A stretch of DNA of 64,000 nt from Bog-950 sp964615305 (GTDB lineage Bacteria; Bacteroidota; Bacteroidia; Chitinophagales; LD1): NCBI GenBank assembly GCA_964615305.1, contig CAZTNA010000011.1, forward strand, positions 1 through 64,000. Direction: 5' to 3'. Below are positions 14,448 to 23,310 of the stretch, piece by piece. The position numbers and the translations under genes are program-made. Under the pieces are notes generated by a model. It was not told the DNA's origin. It saw only the letters and a list, made by a program, of their open reading frames with translations, and ran no database searches. Every line of letters begins with the position of its first letter. Within the stretch, counting starts at the first letter, position 1.

Positions 14448-16865
14448 TTAAACAGTTCCTATCCAATTTTGCCAATCCAACCATCCTTTCTCTTTATAAA
14501 CCTCCGCGGGGTTTAATGGAATAAATGCGGGACGCTTATTACTCATTTGCCATTCGTCCCATTCCTTTTTGGTTTCTAATTTCAACTTACGGACATAAAG
14601 CCGCGCTTGATCGAATGGTAAAAATCCAGGCAACACTTGTTGAGGGACATTTTCCCATAAGCCGATTTTATGTCTGAGGAAATCAAGGAAGGGAATATTT
14701 CTGTACCGACAGGTTTGTGCTAGGCTAAGCATTTGCAGATAAGAACTAATACCCTTTTCGCTCACTTGCCCATTTACACCACGCCGATGCTGAGCAAAAG
14801 CTTTCGCCGCAGCTTCTGCATTGTTATTATTCCATGGCACACCATCATGATAAAGAAATGTCCATAATTCATCCCAGTGTTTTGTTAGTCTTTTTGCGTA
14901 CCTAATAGATAATCCACTTTTATGAGTTTCATTAAGGAAGTTTCGCGAAAACATTTCAATGTCTTTAAGGTGCCTCCGTAAAAAATATTTTTTCAATCCG
15001 TGCCGGTCAACAGTTTCAATGATCTTTCTTAAAATCTTACCAAAGGCAACTACCATTGCTTTATATTCTTCATCAAATGGATTTTTGAAAAGATCATCAT
15101 TCAAATCACGTATTAGGTGGACCAGGCATTTCTGTTGTTTAACCTTAAGGGTTTCATAACCAGGAAAAGAATCCGTAACAATAACCCCTTCATATCCTTT
15201 TAACCATTCTTCAAGAAAAGCTGTTTCACGTGTCAGCGTGAAATGATAAAAAACGGTGTGCGGTGTAGCAAAAATCCAAACATAACCCCGATCCTTGGAA
15301 AGTTTAATGGTTGTTTCATCAATATGGATAACCGGACTTTGCCGTATAATTTCCCATAGATAATTTACCTCTGGCTCCCATTTATGCCACCACTTATGTT
15401 GGCGATCCACGAAATACTGTCTGAATGCCCAGATGCTAAATTGCTCTTCCAACAAACGGCTAATCATTTCATGACTGATATGATAGTTAACATATAGATT
15501 AGTTGTCCAGGCAAAAAGATTGTCACCAAACAGCATTCTGCGAACAACGCCATTATTAAAATGTCTCCAGCATTCAGCACATTTTACCTGTGTAGATTGA
15601 TATTCTACTACCCACTGTTTTATACCGGATGGAGTAAATTTTAAATCTGTTTGCCGCCATTTCTGTATTTGCTTCGTACAGTCATACAGTTTTGTGTGGC
15701 CACATTTGGGGCACTTTTTAAGTCGAGGCATTGTCACAACTTCATTTACTTTACTAGGTTGCCATCCATGTACACCCCTTCCCAAATGTCGCTTCTCATT
15801 TAACTTTTTAGGAGCAGAGGGTGACCGATTGATTCCTTGGTTCCTCCAATAGATTTTGGTTTGCTGATAATTGAAATAAGAGGCCTTAGTAATAACATTA
15901 AAGTCTTCTCCAAAATCTTTGTTACTCTGAAACTTGAACGGGCTTTGCCTTTTCATATCGGCAACACTCTGCACGTTCTCTCTGTTCGGATTGGCGGCAA
16001 GCTGTAAAAGCCAACGGCTAACCTTTACCAAAGCAAAACAGTCATCCAGATTATATTGCTTCAGTTTTTCTTTTAGAGCAGTGTCTCCGGTGACTTCCCA
16101 GTTTTTTCGCCACTTCATACTTAATACACCATCTGCATCTTCATTCTGCCAGTGAAAGCCAAGAAATGCAGCGATCTCCTTAAGACCATTTCCATAAGTG
16201 GGCGGGTAGACATGGGTGCGGAAATAGCTAAGTGTATTAACTGTTCTTTTCTCGATTTCAGGAAACTCTTGTTTAAAGGTTCCCTGCCATTTCTTGACTG
16301 CTTGCTTCAGTGCCTGGATTTCATAACTACCATAATGGTAAATGGGGGCGTCTGGATGACTGATAAGCAGCGCAAACAATTTTTGAAAGATTTCCTCTTC
16401 CCGATCTTTACTATCGGCCCAAAACGAATAACACTGATTCTTCTGGCCTTCTTCTTTGATAACTACGCCAATTAGATAAATTAAATTCTCTTCTGGTAGT
16501 CCTTCAAAATCAAGGTAGATTTCCTTTGAACTTTCCTCCAAATCGGGAGGATAAATCACATAGGTCTTTTGTTCCCTTATTGCAAGTGCCTTTAAATCCC
16601 ATAGATAGGAGCCTCCAGGATTTTGAGGTCTTCTGCCGCGTCTTCTTGGACGAAAAGTGTGTGAAATTTGAGTGATAGAAAATAAACCTTTACTATGGTA
16701 CTTGGTTAACACCGGAACAGACATACTTGGCAACAAACTGAGGCAATCCCTATCCTTTAGTTTTTGATAGCAGCTATCTCTAAACTGACATTCAGAACAA
16801 TGAGTGTTACGATAAAATACCGGGGCCTCATCCTTGCTAAGTAGAAACTTTAATTCCGCTAACAA
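14448..16865 (-). CDS. RNase H-like nuclease fused to IS66 transposase
   Basis: This 805-aa frame starts at a TTG and is clearly the downstream part of a longer protein. Cys residues 23, 26, 32 and 41 (HCSECQFRDSC... spacing C-x2-C-x5-C-x8-C) look like part of the Cas4/TM0106 iron-sulfur cluster. An RNase_H_2-type exonuclease domain follows, with DFE at 119-121 and NLDDC near 275. After about residue 380 it becomes an IS66 transposase: a zinc-binding CPKCGHTKLYDC...CAEC, then DDE residues in HIDETT, IVTDSFPGY and NNNAEAAAKAF. All three transposase acids appear intact. It converges on the excisionase-like gene. No IS66 inverted repeats were found at its borders. Confidence 0.85.
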   Translation of the reverse strand: MLAELKFLLSKDEAPVFYRNTHCSECQFRDSCYQKLKDRDCLSLLPSMSVPVLTKYHSKGLFSITQISHTFRPRRRGRRPQNPGGSYLWDLKALAIREQKTYVIYPPDLEESSKEIYLDFEGLPEENLIYLIGVVIKEEGQKNQCYSFWADSKDREEEIFQKLFALLISHPDAPIYHYGSYEIQALKQAVKKWQGTFKQEFPEIEKRTVNTLSYFRTHVYPPTYGNGLKEIAAFLGFHWQNEDADGVLSMKWRKNWEVTGDTALKEKLKQYNLDDCFALVKVSRWLLQLAANPNRENVQSVADMKRQSPFKFQSNKDFGEDFNVITKASYFNYQQTKIYWRNQGINRSPSAPKKLNEKRHLGRGVHGWQPSKVNEVVTMPRLKKCPKCGHTKLYDCTKQIQKWRQTDLKFTPSGIKQWVVEYQSTQVKCAECWRHFNNGVVRRMLFGDNLFAWTTNLYVNYHISHEMISRLLEEQFSIWAFRQYFVDRQHKWWHKWEPEVNYLWEIIRQSPVIHIDETTIKLSKDRGYVWIFATPHTVFYHFTLTRETAFLEEWLKGYEGVIVTDSFPGYETLKVKQQKCLVHLIRDLNDDLFKNPFDEEYKAMVVAFGKILRKIIETVDRHGLKKYFLRRHLKDIEMFSRNFLNETHKSGLSIRYAKRLTKHWDELWTFLYHDGVPWNNNNAEAAAKAFAQHRRGVNGQVSEKGISSYLQMLSLAQTCRYRNIPFLDFLRHKIGLWENVPQQVLPGFLPFDQARLYVRKLKLETKKEWDEWQMSNKRPAFIPLNPAEVYKEKGWLDWQNWIGTV

Positions 16866-17203
16866 CGACTGCGCCTTTTTGGCGTATTGTGTGACTCGAA
16901 TTGAAGTCGTTTGATGGGGTAATTGCGCTTCATAACCGGATATGCGATAGCCATATTTGATTTGAGCTTTTTCAATTAATTGCCCGGTTTCCTCTAATTT
17001 TCCATAACACCAAGCCGCGACAGCAAGTTTATCATTCGGAGTAATTTTAATGACCGGGATAACTATCCGCGTTTCTTTTTCGGATAACTTACCGAATTCG
17101 GGTAATCATTTAGTGGCTGATACTGCAATGTTTCCTTTGCAAGAAGCCATGCCTTATACGGACAGTGAAGCATCGCGCGCAATAGTTTCAGATCAGTTTC
17201 CAT
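16866..17203 (-). pseudogene. 5' part of nuclease-transposase gene, in a shifted frame
   Basis: The reading frame of the nuclease-IS66 gene continues upstream of its TTG without a stop to 17105 and encodes family-like sequence (PVIKITPNDKLAVAAWCYGK, then IKYGYRISGYEAQ). The natural start appears to be the ATG at 17203 in a different frame, giving METDLKLLRAMLHCPYKAW, whose HCPYKAW is the usual opening Cys motif of these nucleases. That frame ends at TAG (17063-17065). Shortly before it, on the minus strand, is GAAAAAG (17075-17081), where a -1 shift would join both parts into about 917 aa. This is either programmed frameshifting, common in insertion sequences, or an inactivating one-base change. 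Confidence 0.6.
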
Positions 17204-17571
17204 TGCAGTATATTTTCGTTAGTTCAAAAATAAAGGCAGATCGGACGATTACTCAATTTATGCCGTAAATAAACTGAGGAAGCGGTCCTATCAACAAAAG
17301 CTCGTTGTCAATAACGTTCACGAGACGGGTTCAACTCAAATTTTAGTGCGTATTGCTTGTTATTCATTTAGATAACTTCTCTAAATAGTGACGTATAATC
17401 TCAAAAATTACTTTTAGTAAATAATGTATAACGGGTTACCGGTATTTTAGATTACCGGCGTATGTATTACAGTTCCTGTCATAGAAAAATCAGAAAAGAA
17501 TAATTAAATAGCCGCGGTTGTGATTATTCCACACTGACTTTAATCCATACTTACACCATAATTAATAAGCT
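17204..17571. other. Gap with no gene seen
   Basis: About 370 bp between the 5' end of the nuclease-transposase gene and the 1224-aa secreted protein. I see no convincing coding frame, terminator or IS66-type terminal repeat. The part nearest 17280-17340 is richer in G+C and could hold the element's outer end, but no match to the opposite end near 14430 was found. Confidence 0.3.
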
Positions 17572-20500
17572 ATGAACACAAAGCCCCTTTATTCATTAGT
17601 TTGTCTCTTGCTGTTTTCTTTGTATTCTTTTGCCCAAAAGATAGACACTCTAAGTCTGCAATCACCGTCAGATTTTTATTATACACCAGGTGAAACCTTC
17701 CTGCTCTATTTAACCGATTTGGACAGTTTGGAAATAAGTTTTGATCCTGAGGATTACCACCTGTTTAAATATGACAGCATGAATAAGGTAATATCATTTT
17801 CACCTTCTCTAACAGATAAAGAGGAGCATTTGTTTTATGTAACTAAACAAAAAGACACTATTAATATAATTGGTTTTTATCCCATAAACAAACTTGAAAC
17901 AAGAAATGGATTTGGTCGCTACAATACAAGCAAAATTTTAGATGAATCATCCTATGCTACTATTACTATCGATTCCTTAGCTGCAGGTTGGATTTTAAAA
18001 ATGAACGGTAGAAAAATTACTTTCGAAAATAAAAAGGATAACCTATTTTATAATTATGTGTACAAGCCAGGTGATGTAGATTCCAGATTTAAAAGAGTTG
18101 AAATTGGGGCAGATACGCTTATCATTAAAGACAGAATTTATTTCCCATTCGCAAAAATGCTGGTTAATGTAAAAGTACTAATCATAGATTATTCGGGAAA
18201 CCTTCCAGTCATTGATATTACCCCATTAACCAATACGCGAAAAATAAATCTCCAATATAATTTAAAAGGAGAGGATGGAAAAAGTGCGGATACACTATTT
18301 GTATTCTTTGACAAGCTAATAAATAATAGCAATGCGCAAATTTTGTTCGCTGCGTGTGGCGGTAATGGACAAAATCCACCGCCCGGCAAAAATGGGATTG
18401 ATTATCCTCCTGTAAAACTAGCAACAAAAAATCTTATTGCAAGAAGGAGAGGATATGATCAGTACTGCCCTTCTTCGCGCCAAATGGTTGCAGTTGTAAA
18501 TGAAACAGATCCTAGAGGAAAAGGACTTATACGTATTGACTGGCATCATACAATTAAAGCTAGAGGTGGGTCTGGCTACCACGGAACCGATTGGGAGTCC
18601 GTATGTATATATGATAGTTCTCAAAATAATTATGCCTCAGTATTTACTGCTAAAAATATTAAAAGAGCAATGCCTACGCCAGGTGGTAAACCAGGAGAAC
18701 CTGGTAAGGGCGGGATTATCATTTCGAATCACTTGATAAACGCCGTCGCTTCGGTGATTGGTGGAAAATCGGGAGTCCCTGATACGTTACGGTACAGCGG
18801 AAAAATATCAGGCCCGAAGAATCCGTGGATGCTTAGTATCAAGAGTGGGGTATCATACGGTAGAGTAAGCCCTACAACCTACACTTTTAGTCCACTAAAT
18901 TATCCAGCGGATTCTGTCCTTAGACCACAACTACCCATTTCTGCAAATGGCAAGGCGGGTGAAATCGTAACTTCCGCTGATTTTAAAAAATGGATGAACA
19001 TTGATTATATCAAATATGTTGTGGATAATGCCAATGATCTTTTTAGATTCGGACAAGTTGAAAGTGCTCGAAATACGTTTTCTTACTACAAAGAGCATTT
19101 TTTTGACGACTCAATTGTGAGAATGCAATTTTCAAAAAATATTATGTTTTGGGAGTTAGAAGGTGTGGTTAATACAGCCCTTATTAAAATGGCGGCGAAT
19201 CTTGACTATTATGGTAATCCGTATGGTTTTGTGCCCGGATTAGGGATCGTAGCTAATTCCGCCGCATACAAGGGGTCAATAAAAGAACTCGCAAACGCTT
19301 ATGCAGCTTGTATTTACTTGGAAAAACAGATTTTTACCGATCAGAATGCTTACAATACCGCTGTTCAAAGACTTAATACCTATCTTGAGGAAAACTTAAA
19401 TTTTGAAGAGGAGTTTCAGGATATTGAGTTAAATCATATGCCCTTAGTTGAAAGAAAAATAGATACAACCCTTCTTTTTTTGACTTCAGTATCGGCGCGT
19501 ATTAATGAATTGGATGCTGAGTTCAAGAAAAAAGCCAAAAGAAAGATTGAACGGGATGAAAAAAGGAAAAAAGATAAGCAATTTATACGAAATCTTTGCA
19601 CCATAGCCAAGGTTGTACCCTACGGGCAGCCAGCCCTGGGTGTTGGCGTTAGTGTTTTTGAAGCTGTGGCTGCGGGTGAAGAAGGATCTACGTTTTTGGA
19701 GGGTTTGTCATCCGTTATTTCTGATTATAAAATGATACAATCGACATCGAAACAGTTTAGTGCTTTTAAAGAGGCTGTTAATTATTCTTTGACCTCCTCA
19801 CCACCTGAACTGCCTATTTATAAAAAACTATACAATAACCGGGATACTCTTTTAAAAACTGCAGACCCATATTTTTCCAGCGTTGAAAAAGTACTGAAAG
19901 AATTGGATTTTAAAAAAGTTTCTAAGGAAAGCGTTGCTGCTGAAGTTGAAAGAATGAAGGCAAGTCACCCGGAATACAAGGATCTTATTGATAGCGTTCA
20001 AAAGCTTACGGAGTTGAACAAAGATTTACTCGAAGGATTACTAAGTCTGCAACTTAGATTACGAAATATAACAAAGACGATTGCATATAACGGCCAACTT
20101 ATGGATGATGTAAAAGTTAAATTATCCTCGCGTGTATTGCCAGGGGAAGAGAGAAAAAAAATACTCTCGATTCTTAAAAATGAAATCGTCGATAAACTAA
20201 ATTACTATCAATACTTTTATGCCAAGGCGTACGAATACTTTACTTTAAAACAATACCCAGGGTATGAAAGGACGTTTTTTAATTTTAAAGGAAATAAGTT
20301 TGAGACCTACGATAACTATCAGGAGTTGGTAGAGAGAGTATCTAACATTTATTTGTTGGATGCCAGTGAGGCGGCTCGAGAAAGTTTTACTACTTTGAAC
20401 GCAAATTCAACCTCCCCTTCTGTCACAACTTCAAAAATATTTTCTCTGAAAAAAGATGATGTGGAAAAGCTAAATCGAAAGGAGCAAGTATCCATAAATT

Positions 20501-21246
20501 TATTTAGAGACTTTGAATACAATTTTTTGAAAAAAGAATTGTCAGATAATGAAGATATACTTATTGAGAACATAGAAGTTACACCATTTTATAATCCGGC
20601 TTCAGTTAATCAGTTCGTGTCGGGTTCCTATGCTTGGTCGAAAATCGAAACGGCGCATCTGGGAATGTCCAGACGGTACAAAGATGGAATGCAATATGAT
20701 TTCATTAATGCTTCGGGAAGCAATGCCCTCATGAACAAGTGGACTGTTGATATAAATTTTCAACCTTATGTTCTTACGCGGAGAAAATTGCATGGGACGT
20801 ATGTAGAACTTATAAATGTTTTAACTGAAAGGAGCATCCCTGAAAATAGTATAAGGACAGTGGTTTCTTTTGATAGCGATTTAAAGATTAACAAAGAAGA
20901 TCATCAGGAAGGCGGGAAGCAAGTATTGCTAGATTCTGTCAATGTAAGAGTTGATGTAGTTTTGATACCCAGAGATAAATTCTACGGCGTATATCTGTAT
21001 GATAGTATTAACGAAGGAAGAAGGCCTCCTTTGCGGCTAATTGCTGGAAATAAGATATATGATGGAGAAAAGGTGCTGTATAAATCATTTGCTAAAAATG
21101 AAATTGTACGAGTTACAGTGCCCCAATATTGGAACGATAAGAAATTTGCGTATTGGGTAGTTGATGATAAGATAGTTGTTGCAAAAAATAGTTTTGATAT
21201 AAAATTGGAAAAAAAAATATACCGTGTTATTCCAATCTATAATTAA
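17572..21246 (+). CDS. Very large secreted protein, toxin-like layout
   Basis: A 1224-aa protein with a signal peptide (residues 1-22, ...YSFAQ). Residues 30-250 are beta-rich. Residues 255-400 contain Gly-rich loops (AACGGNGQNPPPGKNG, RGGSGYHG, TPGGKPGEPGKGG). From about 490 the protein becomes mostly helical, with a very charged coiled-coil stretch (KKKAKRKIERDEKRKKD, about 652-668). A hydrophobic segment follows (VPYGQPALGVGVSVFEAVAAG, 682-702), and then long heptad-like helices (820-900). This beta/Gly-rich head plus helical bundle with a hydrophobic hairpin resembles some pore-forming toxins, but no named family is recognised. It has no T9SS tail. It stands alone, with no obvious immunity gene directly after it. 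Confidence 0.7.
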   Translation: MNTKPLYSLVCLLLFSLYSFAQKIDTLSLQSPSDFYYTPGETFLLYLTDLDSLEISFDPEDYHLFKYDSMNKVISFSPSLTDKEEHLFYVTKQKDTINIIGFYPINKLETRNGFGRYNTSKILDESSYATITIDSLAAGWILKMNGRKITFENKKDNLFYNYVYKPGDVDSRFKRVEIGADTLIIKDRIYFPFAKMLVNVKVLIIDYSGNLPVIDITPLTNTRKINLQYNLKGEDGKSADTLFVFFDKLINNSNAQILFAACGGNGQNPPPGKNGIDYPPVKLATKNLIARRRGYDQYCPSSRQMVAVVNETDPRGKGLIRIDWHHTIKARGGSGYHGTDWESVCIYDSSQNNYASVFTAKNIKRAMPTPGGKPGEPGKGGIIISNHLINAVASVIGGKSGVPDTLRYSGKISGPKNPWMLSIKSGVSYGRVSPTTYTFSPLNYPADSVLRPQLPISANGKAGEIVTSADFKKWMNIDYIKYVVDNANDLFRFGQVESARNTFSYYKEHFFDDSIVRMQFSKNIMFWELEGVVNTALIKMAANLDYYGNPYGFVPGLGIVANSAAYKGSIKELANAYAACIYLEKQIFTDQNAYNTAVQRLNTYLEENLNFEEEFQDIELNHMPLVERKIDTTLLFLTSVSARINELDAEFKKKAKRKIERDEKRKKDKQFIRNLCTIAKVVPYGQPALGVGVSVFEAVAAGEEGSTFLEGLSSVISDYKMIQSTSKQFSAFKEAVNYSLTSSPPELPIYKKLYNNRDTLLKTADPYFSSVEKVLKELDFKKVSKESVAAEVERMKASHPEYKDLIDSVQKLTELNKDLLEGLLSLQLRLRNITKTIAYNGQLMDDVKVKLSSRVLPGEERKKILSILKNEIVDKLNYYQYFYAKAYEYFTLKQYPGYERTFFNFKGNKFETYDNYQELVERVSNIYLLDASEAARESFTTLNANSTSPSVTTSKIFSLKKDDVEKLNRKEQVSINLFRDFEYNFLKKELSDNEDILIENIEVTPFYNPASVNQFVSGSYAWSKIETAHLGMSRRYKDGMQYDFINASGSNALMNKWTVDINFQPYVLTRRKLHGTYVELINVLTERSIPENSIRTVVSFDSDLKINKEDHQEGGKQVLLDSVNVRVDVVLIPRDKFYGVYLYDSINEGRRPPLRLIAGNKIYDGEKVLYKSFAKNEIVRVTVPQYWNDKKFAYWVVDDKIVVAKNSFDIKLEKKIYRVIPIYN

Positions 21247-21683
21247 ATAATTCGCAACACCTTGTATCATTTTTTACGAAAGATTCTATTGATACTATAA
21301 ATGTTCCCGTGTTCAAAACTGATAATATACAGACGTCTTGGCACTAATGAGCTGATAAGGTATTAATGCGATTATGCAGAGAGTTTTTGATATCGGATTA
21401 TGAAACTTTACAAAGGATTAAACGGGAATTTCCGTAGAGTTTGATATTACCAAGAGTTTTCAAATTGATATAACTGGCTTTACCAACCTGAAGCTAAGCG
21501 TAGTGAGAGCGGAGGAAAATTGACTATTAGAGCGTACTCAAATAAACTAGAGAAAACGTTAAGGCACGACTCATTACAATCCTCACCCGCTTGAAAAGCA
21601 TTATGAAAATAAGCTCAAATATTTTAAAAACATATCTAAATAATTTCAGGTCGGGGAGCAAGTGGTGAAAGCCAAAGACTGCA
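21247..21683. other. Gap with a coding relic
   Basis: No intact gene. On the plus strand a short open stretch (about 21422-21523) encodes a protein-like string containing EFDITKSFQIDITGF and ending in a stop, with no start codon. It looks like the remnant of a gene eroded at both ends, in keeping with a region of repeated insertion and loss. Confidence 0.3.
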
Positions 21684-21719
21684 AAAGAGGTCGTCCGAAA
21701 GGCGACCTCTTTGTTTTTC
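21684..21719 (+). terminator. Rho-independent terminator
   Basis: AAAGAGGTCG (21684-21693) pairs perfectly with CGACCTCTTT (21703-21712) around a nine-base loop, followed by TGTTTTT. It lies more than 400 bp after the large secreted protein, so it may belong to the lost gene whose relic precedes it. With flanking A and T runs it could also work for transcripts from the other side. Confidence 0.8.
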
Positions 21720-21823
21720 AGCACTTTAAGATTCTTGAAGCCCTCATTCTGCATCATTCGTATGCAAAATTTTTATCCCTATCTTATCCCCTTGTTTAAT
21801 CGTGCAGAAGTATTAAATAAATA

Positions 21824-21852
21824 TTGCAGGTTTGGGTAGTTGCGTATATTTG
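21824..21852 (+). promoter_or_regulatory. Bacteroidota-type promoter (-33/-7)
   Basis: TTG (21824-21826) and TATATTTG (21845-21852, matching TAnnTTTG) are 18 bp apart. The -7 box lies 21 bp before ATG 21874. This shows that translation starts there and not at the in-frame TTG at 21832, which lies upstream of the predicted transcription start. Confidence 0.65.
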
Positions 21853-21873
21853 AATGTTAACAATAATTTTAGA

Positions 21874-22716
21874 ATGACAGCACGCGACATAGAAAAATAC
21901 AAACAGGAATTGGTTCCATTGACAAATAACGACTTTGAGAAAGAGTTGCTATCTGCAAGTTTAGAAAATCTACTTGACAAAGAAAATAAGCTGCGATTTA
22001 ACAACTTTGCTTGTGGTATAAGGGAACTATCAAGACATATTCTACACAATCTTTCGCCAGATAAAGAAGTAATGAATTGCGTTTGGTATAAAAATGAGAG
22101 TAAAAAGCCAGGACAACTAACAAGGGCAGAGAGAGTTAAGTATGCTATTCAAAAAGGACTTCCTGACAAATTCGTTGAAACATTTTACGATACAGACGAA
22201 CACATCTGTGACATAAGGGAAACTTTGGAGACGCTAAATAAATACACACACGTAAACCCAGACACCTTTAATATTCCTGAGGCTGATGTAAACAAACTTA
22301 CAAGAGAAGTATTAGAGACATTTAAACGATTTACCTTTGGTATTGGTAATTTTCACAAACTTTTCAAAACTGAATTAGAAGAGCATATTGACAAAGTGGT
22401 GATGGAACATACCATCGAAGAGACCTTTGACGACATAGATATTTTAGCGACACATCACAACATTGAAGAACACGAAACTACATCATATACTATAACCGAA
22501 ATAGATAGTAGAAATATTTTTATTGAGGCAAATGGTAGTTTAAGCGTTCGGCTTCAATATGGGTCTGACGGTGACTTAGCCAAAGGTGATGGGATGGAAA
22601 TGAACACTTCTTTCCCATTTGATTGTCGGCTGCAGATAATAATCAACGAAGACTTTTCAAAAAGCAAATACAAGACCTTAACTTTTAACATCAACACCGA
22701 TGAATGGTATGAATAG
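21874..22716 (+). CDS. Hypothetical protein, possible defence-type nuclease
   Basis: The chosen ATG gives 280 aa. The N-terminal half is helical and carries a recognisable string: LRFNNFACGIRELSRHIL, then NCVWYKNE, then LTRAERVKYAIQKGL. From memory this pattern resembles the predicted pPIWI-associating nuclease family (pP_pnuc type), though I cannot confirm it. The C-terminal half (about 200-280) is beta-rich, ending in KTLTFNINTDEWYE. No signal peptide or membrane segment is present. It has its own promoter and stands alone, with a truncated DUF3800-like gene downstream. The function is unassigned; the island context makes a defence or mobile-element role plausible. Confidence 0.6.
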   Translation: MTARDIEKYKQELVPLTNNDFEKELLSASLENLLDKENKLRFNNFACGIRELSRHILHNLSPDKEVMNCVWYKNESKKPGQLTRAERVKYAIQKGLPDKFVETFYDTDEHICDIRETLETLNKYTHVNPDTFNIPEADVNKLTREVLETFKRFTFGIGNFHKLFKTELEEHIDKVVMEHTIEETFDDIDILATHHNIEEHETTSYTITEIDSRNIFIEANGSLSVRLQYGSDGDLAKGDGMEMNTSFPFDCRLQIIINEDFSKSKYKTLTFNINTDEWYE

Positions 22717-22880
22717 AAAACTACTAACTAATATCGTATTGACAATATTGAGGTTGCCGGCTTTAGGCTCAATATTTGCAATTCTATTGGGCATTTGTGC
22801 AAATGATGTGCTGGTGTTTTTTCTAATGCCCTATCGACAACACTTGAGCCGTTAAAAGGCATTAAAAAGATACCACAAGA

Positions 22881-23084
22881 ATGATGGACTACGAAATAAG
22901 TGAAATAAGAAAGGTTACAAAAATGCTTTCACCGACAGCAGACTTTGAGAGTGAATTTACATTTTACTATGATGAAACGAATAACATTAAAAAATTCTAT
23001 GTCAGAGAAACTGACTTTAACTACACATACACGTCAAATTTTGTTTTAGGCGGCTTAGTTCACTTGGGGCAAGCGTACGCTTAA
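22881..23084 (+). pseudogene. Truncated DUF3800-like gene
   Basis: 67 codons remain. FTFYYDETNNIKKFYVRE followed by NFVLGGLVHLG matches the opening strands of DUF3800 proteins (an RNase H-like fold beginning Y-x-DES/TNN), which normally run to 200 aa or more. The frame ends in QAYA-stop exactly where sequence shared with a regulator gene elsewhere in the window begins. It is therefore a 5' fragment joined to foreign DNA and is unlikely to function. Confidence 0.6.
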
Positions 23085-23160
23085 TTTGCCTAAATCTGTG
23101 ACTTCCTGTGGAATACGTGCTGCTGCCGTCATTTTTCCAAAAAAGGCAACACCACGACAA
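23055..23160 (-). pseudogene. 5' remnant of an XRE regulator gene
   Basis: On the minus strand an ATG at 23132 starts MTAAARIPQEVTDLGKL and stops after 25 codons. Its first ten residues and the 28 bp upstream are nearly the same as the start of the tandem-HTH gene at 35546 (MTVVARIPQEI). About 55 bp are shared, with a few substitutions and two one-base indels. It is a copy of the leader and first codons of that gene family, cut off by the DUF3800-like fragment. Confidence 0.55.
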
Positions 23161-23310
23161 AATCAAGCAAATAATAAAAGCTACTCCTTACTATAGTAGT
23201 TAATCTTTGTAGATAGTATTGGGCTTTTTATTTAACAGTATTTCATCTTTTCGGCGAGTCCTTTCACAAATTAATATGACTTTCTTTATTCTCTTACCCC
23301 AATCCATAAT

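Noticed and set aside
14430..17340. Terminal inverted repeats and target duplication for the IS66-type gene
   Set aside because: Both borders were compared and no convincing inverted match was found, so element ends are not claimed.
17300..17345. T-loop-like GGTTCAACTC suggesting a tRNA
   Set aside because: The flanks cannot form the T-arm or acceptor stem, so it is not a tRNA.
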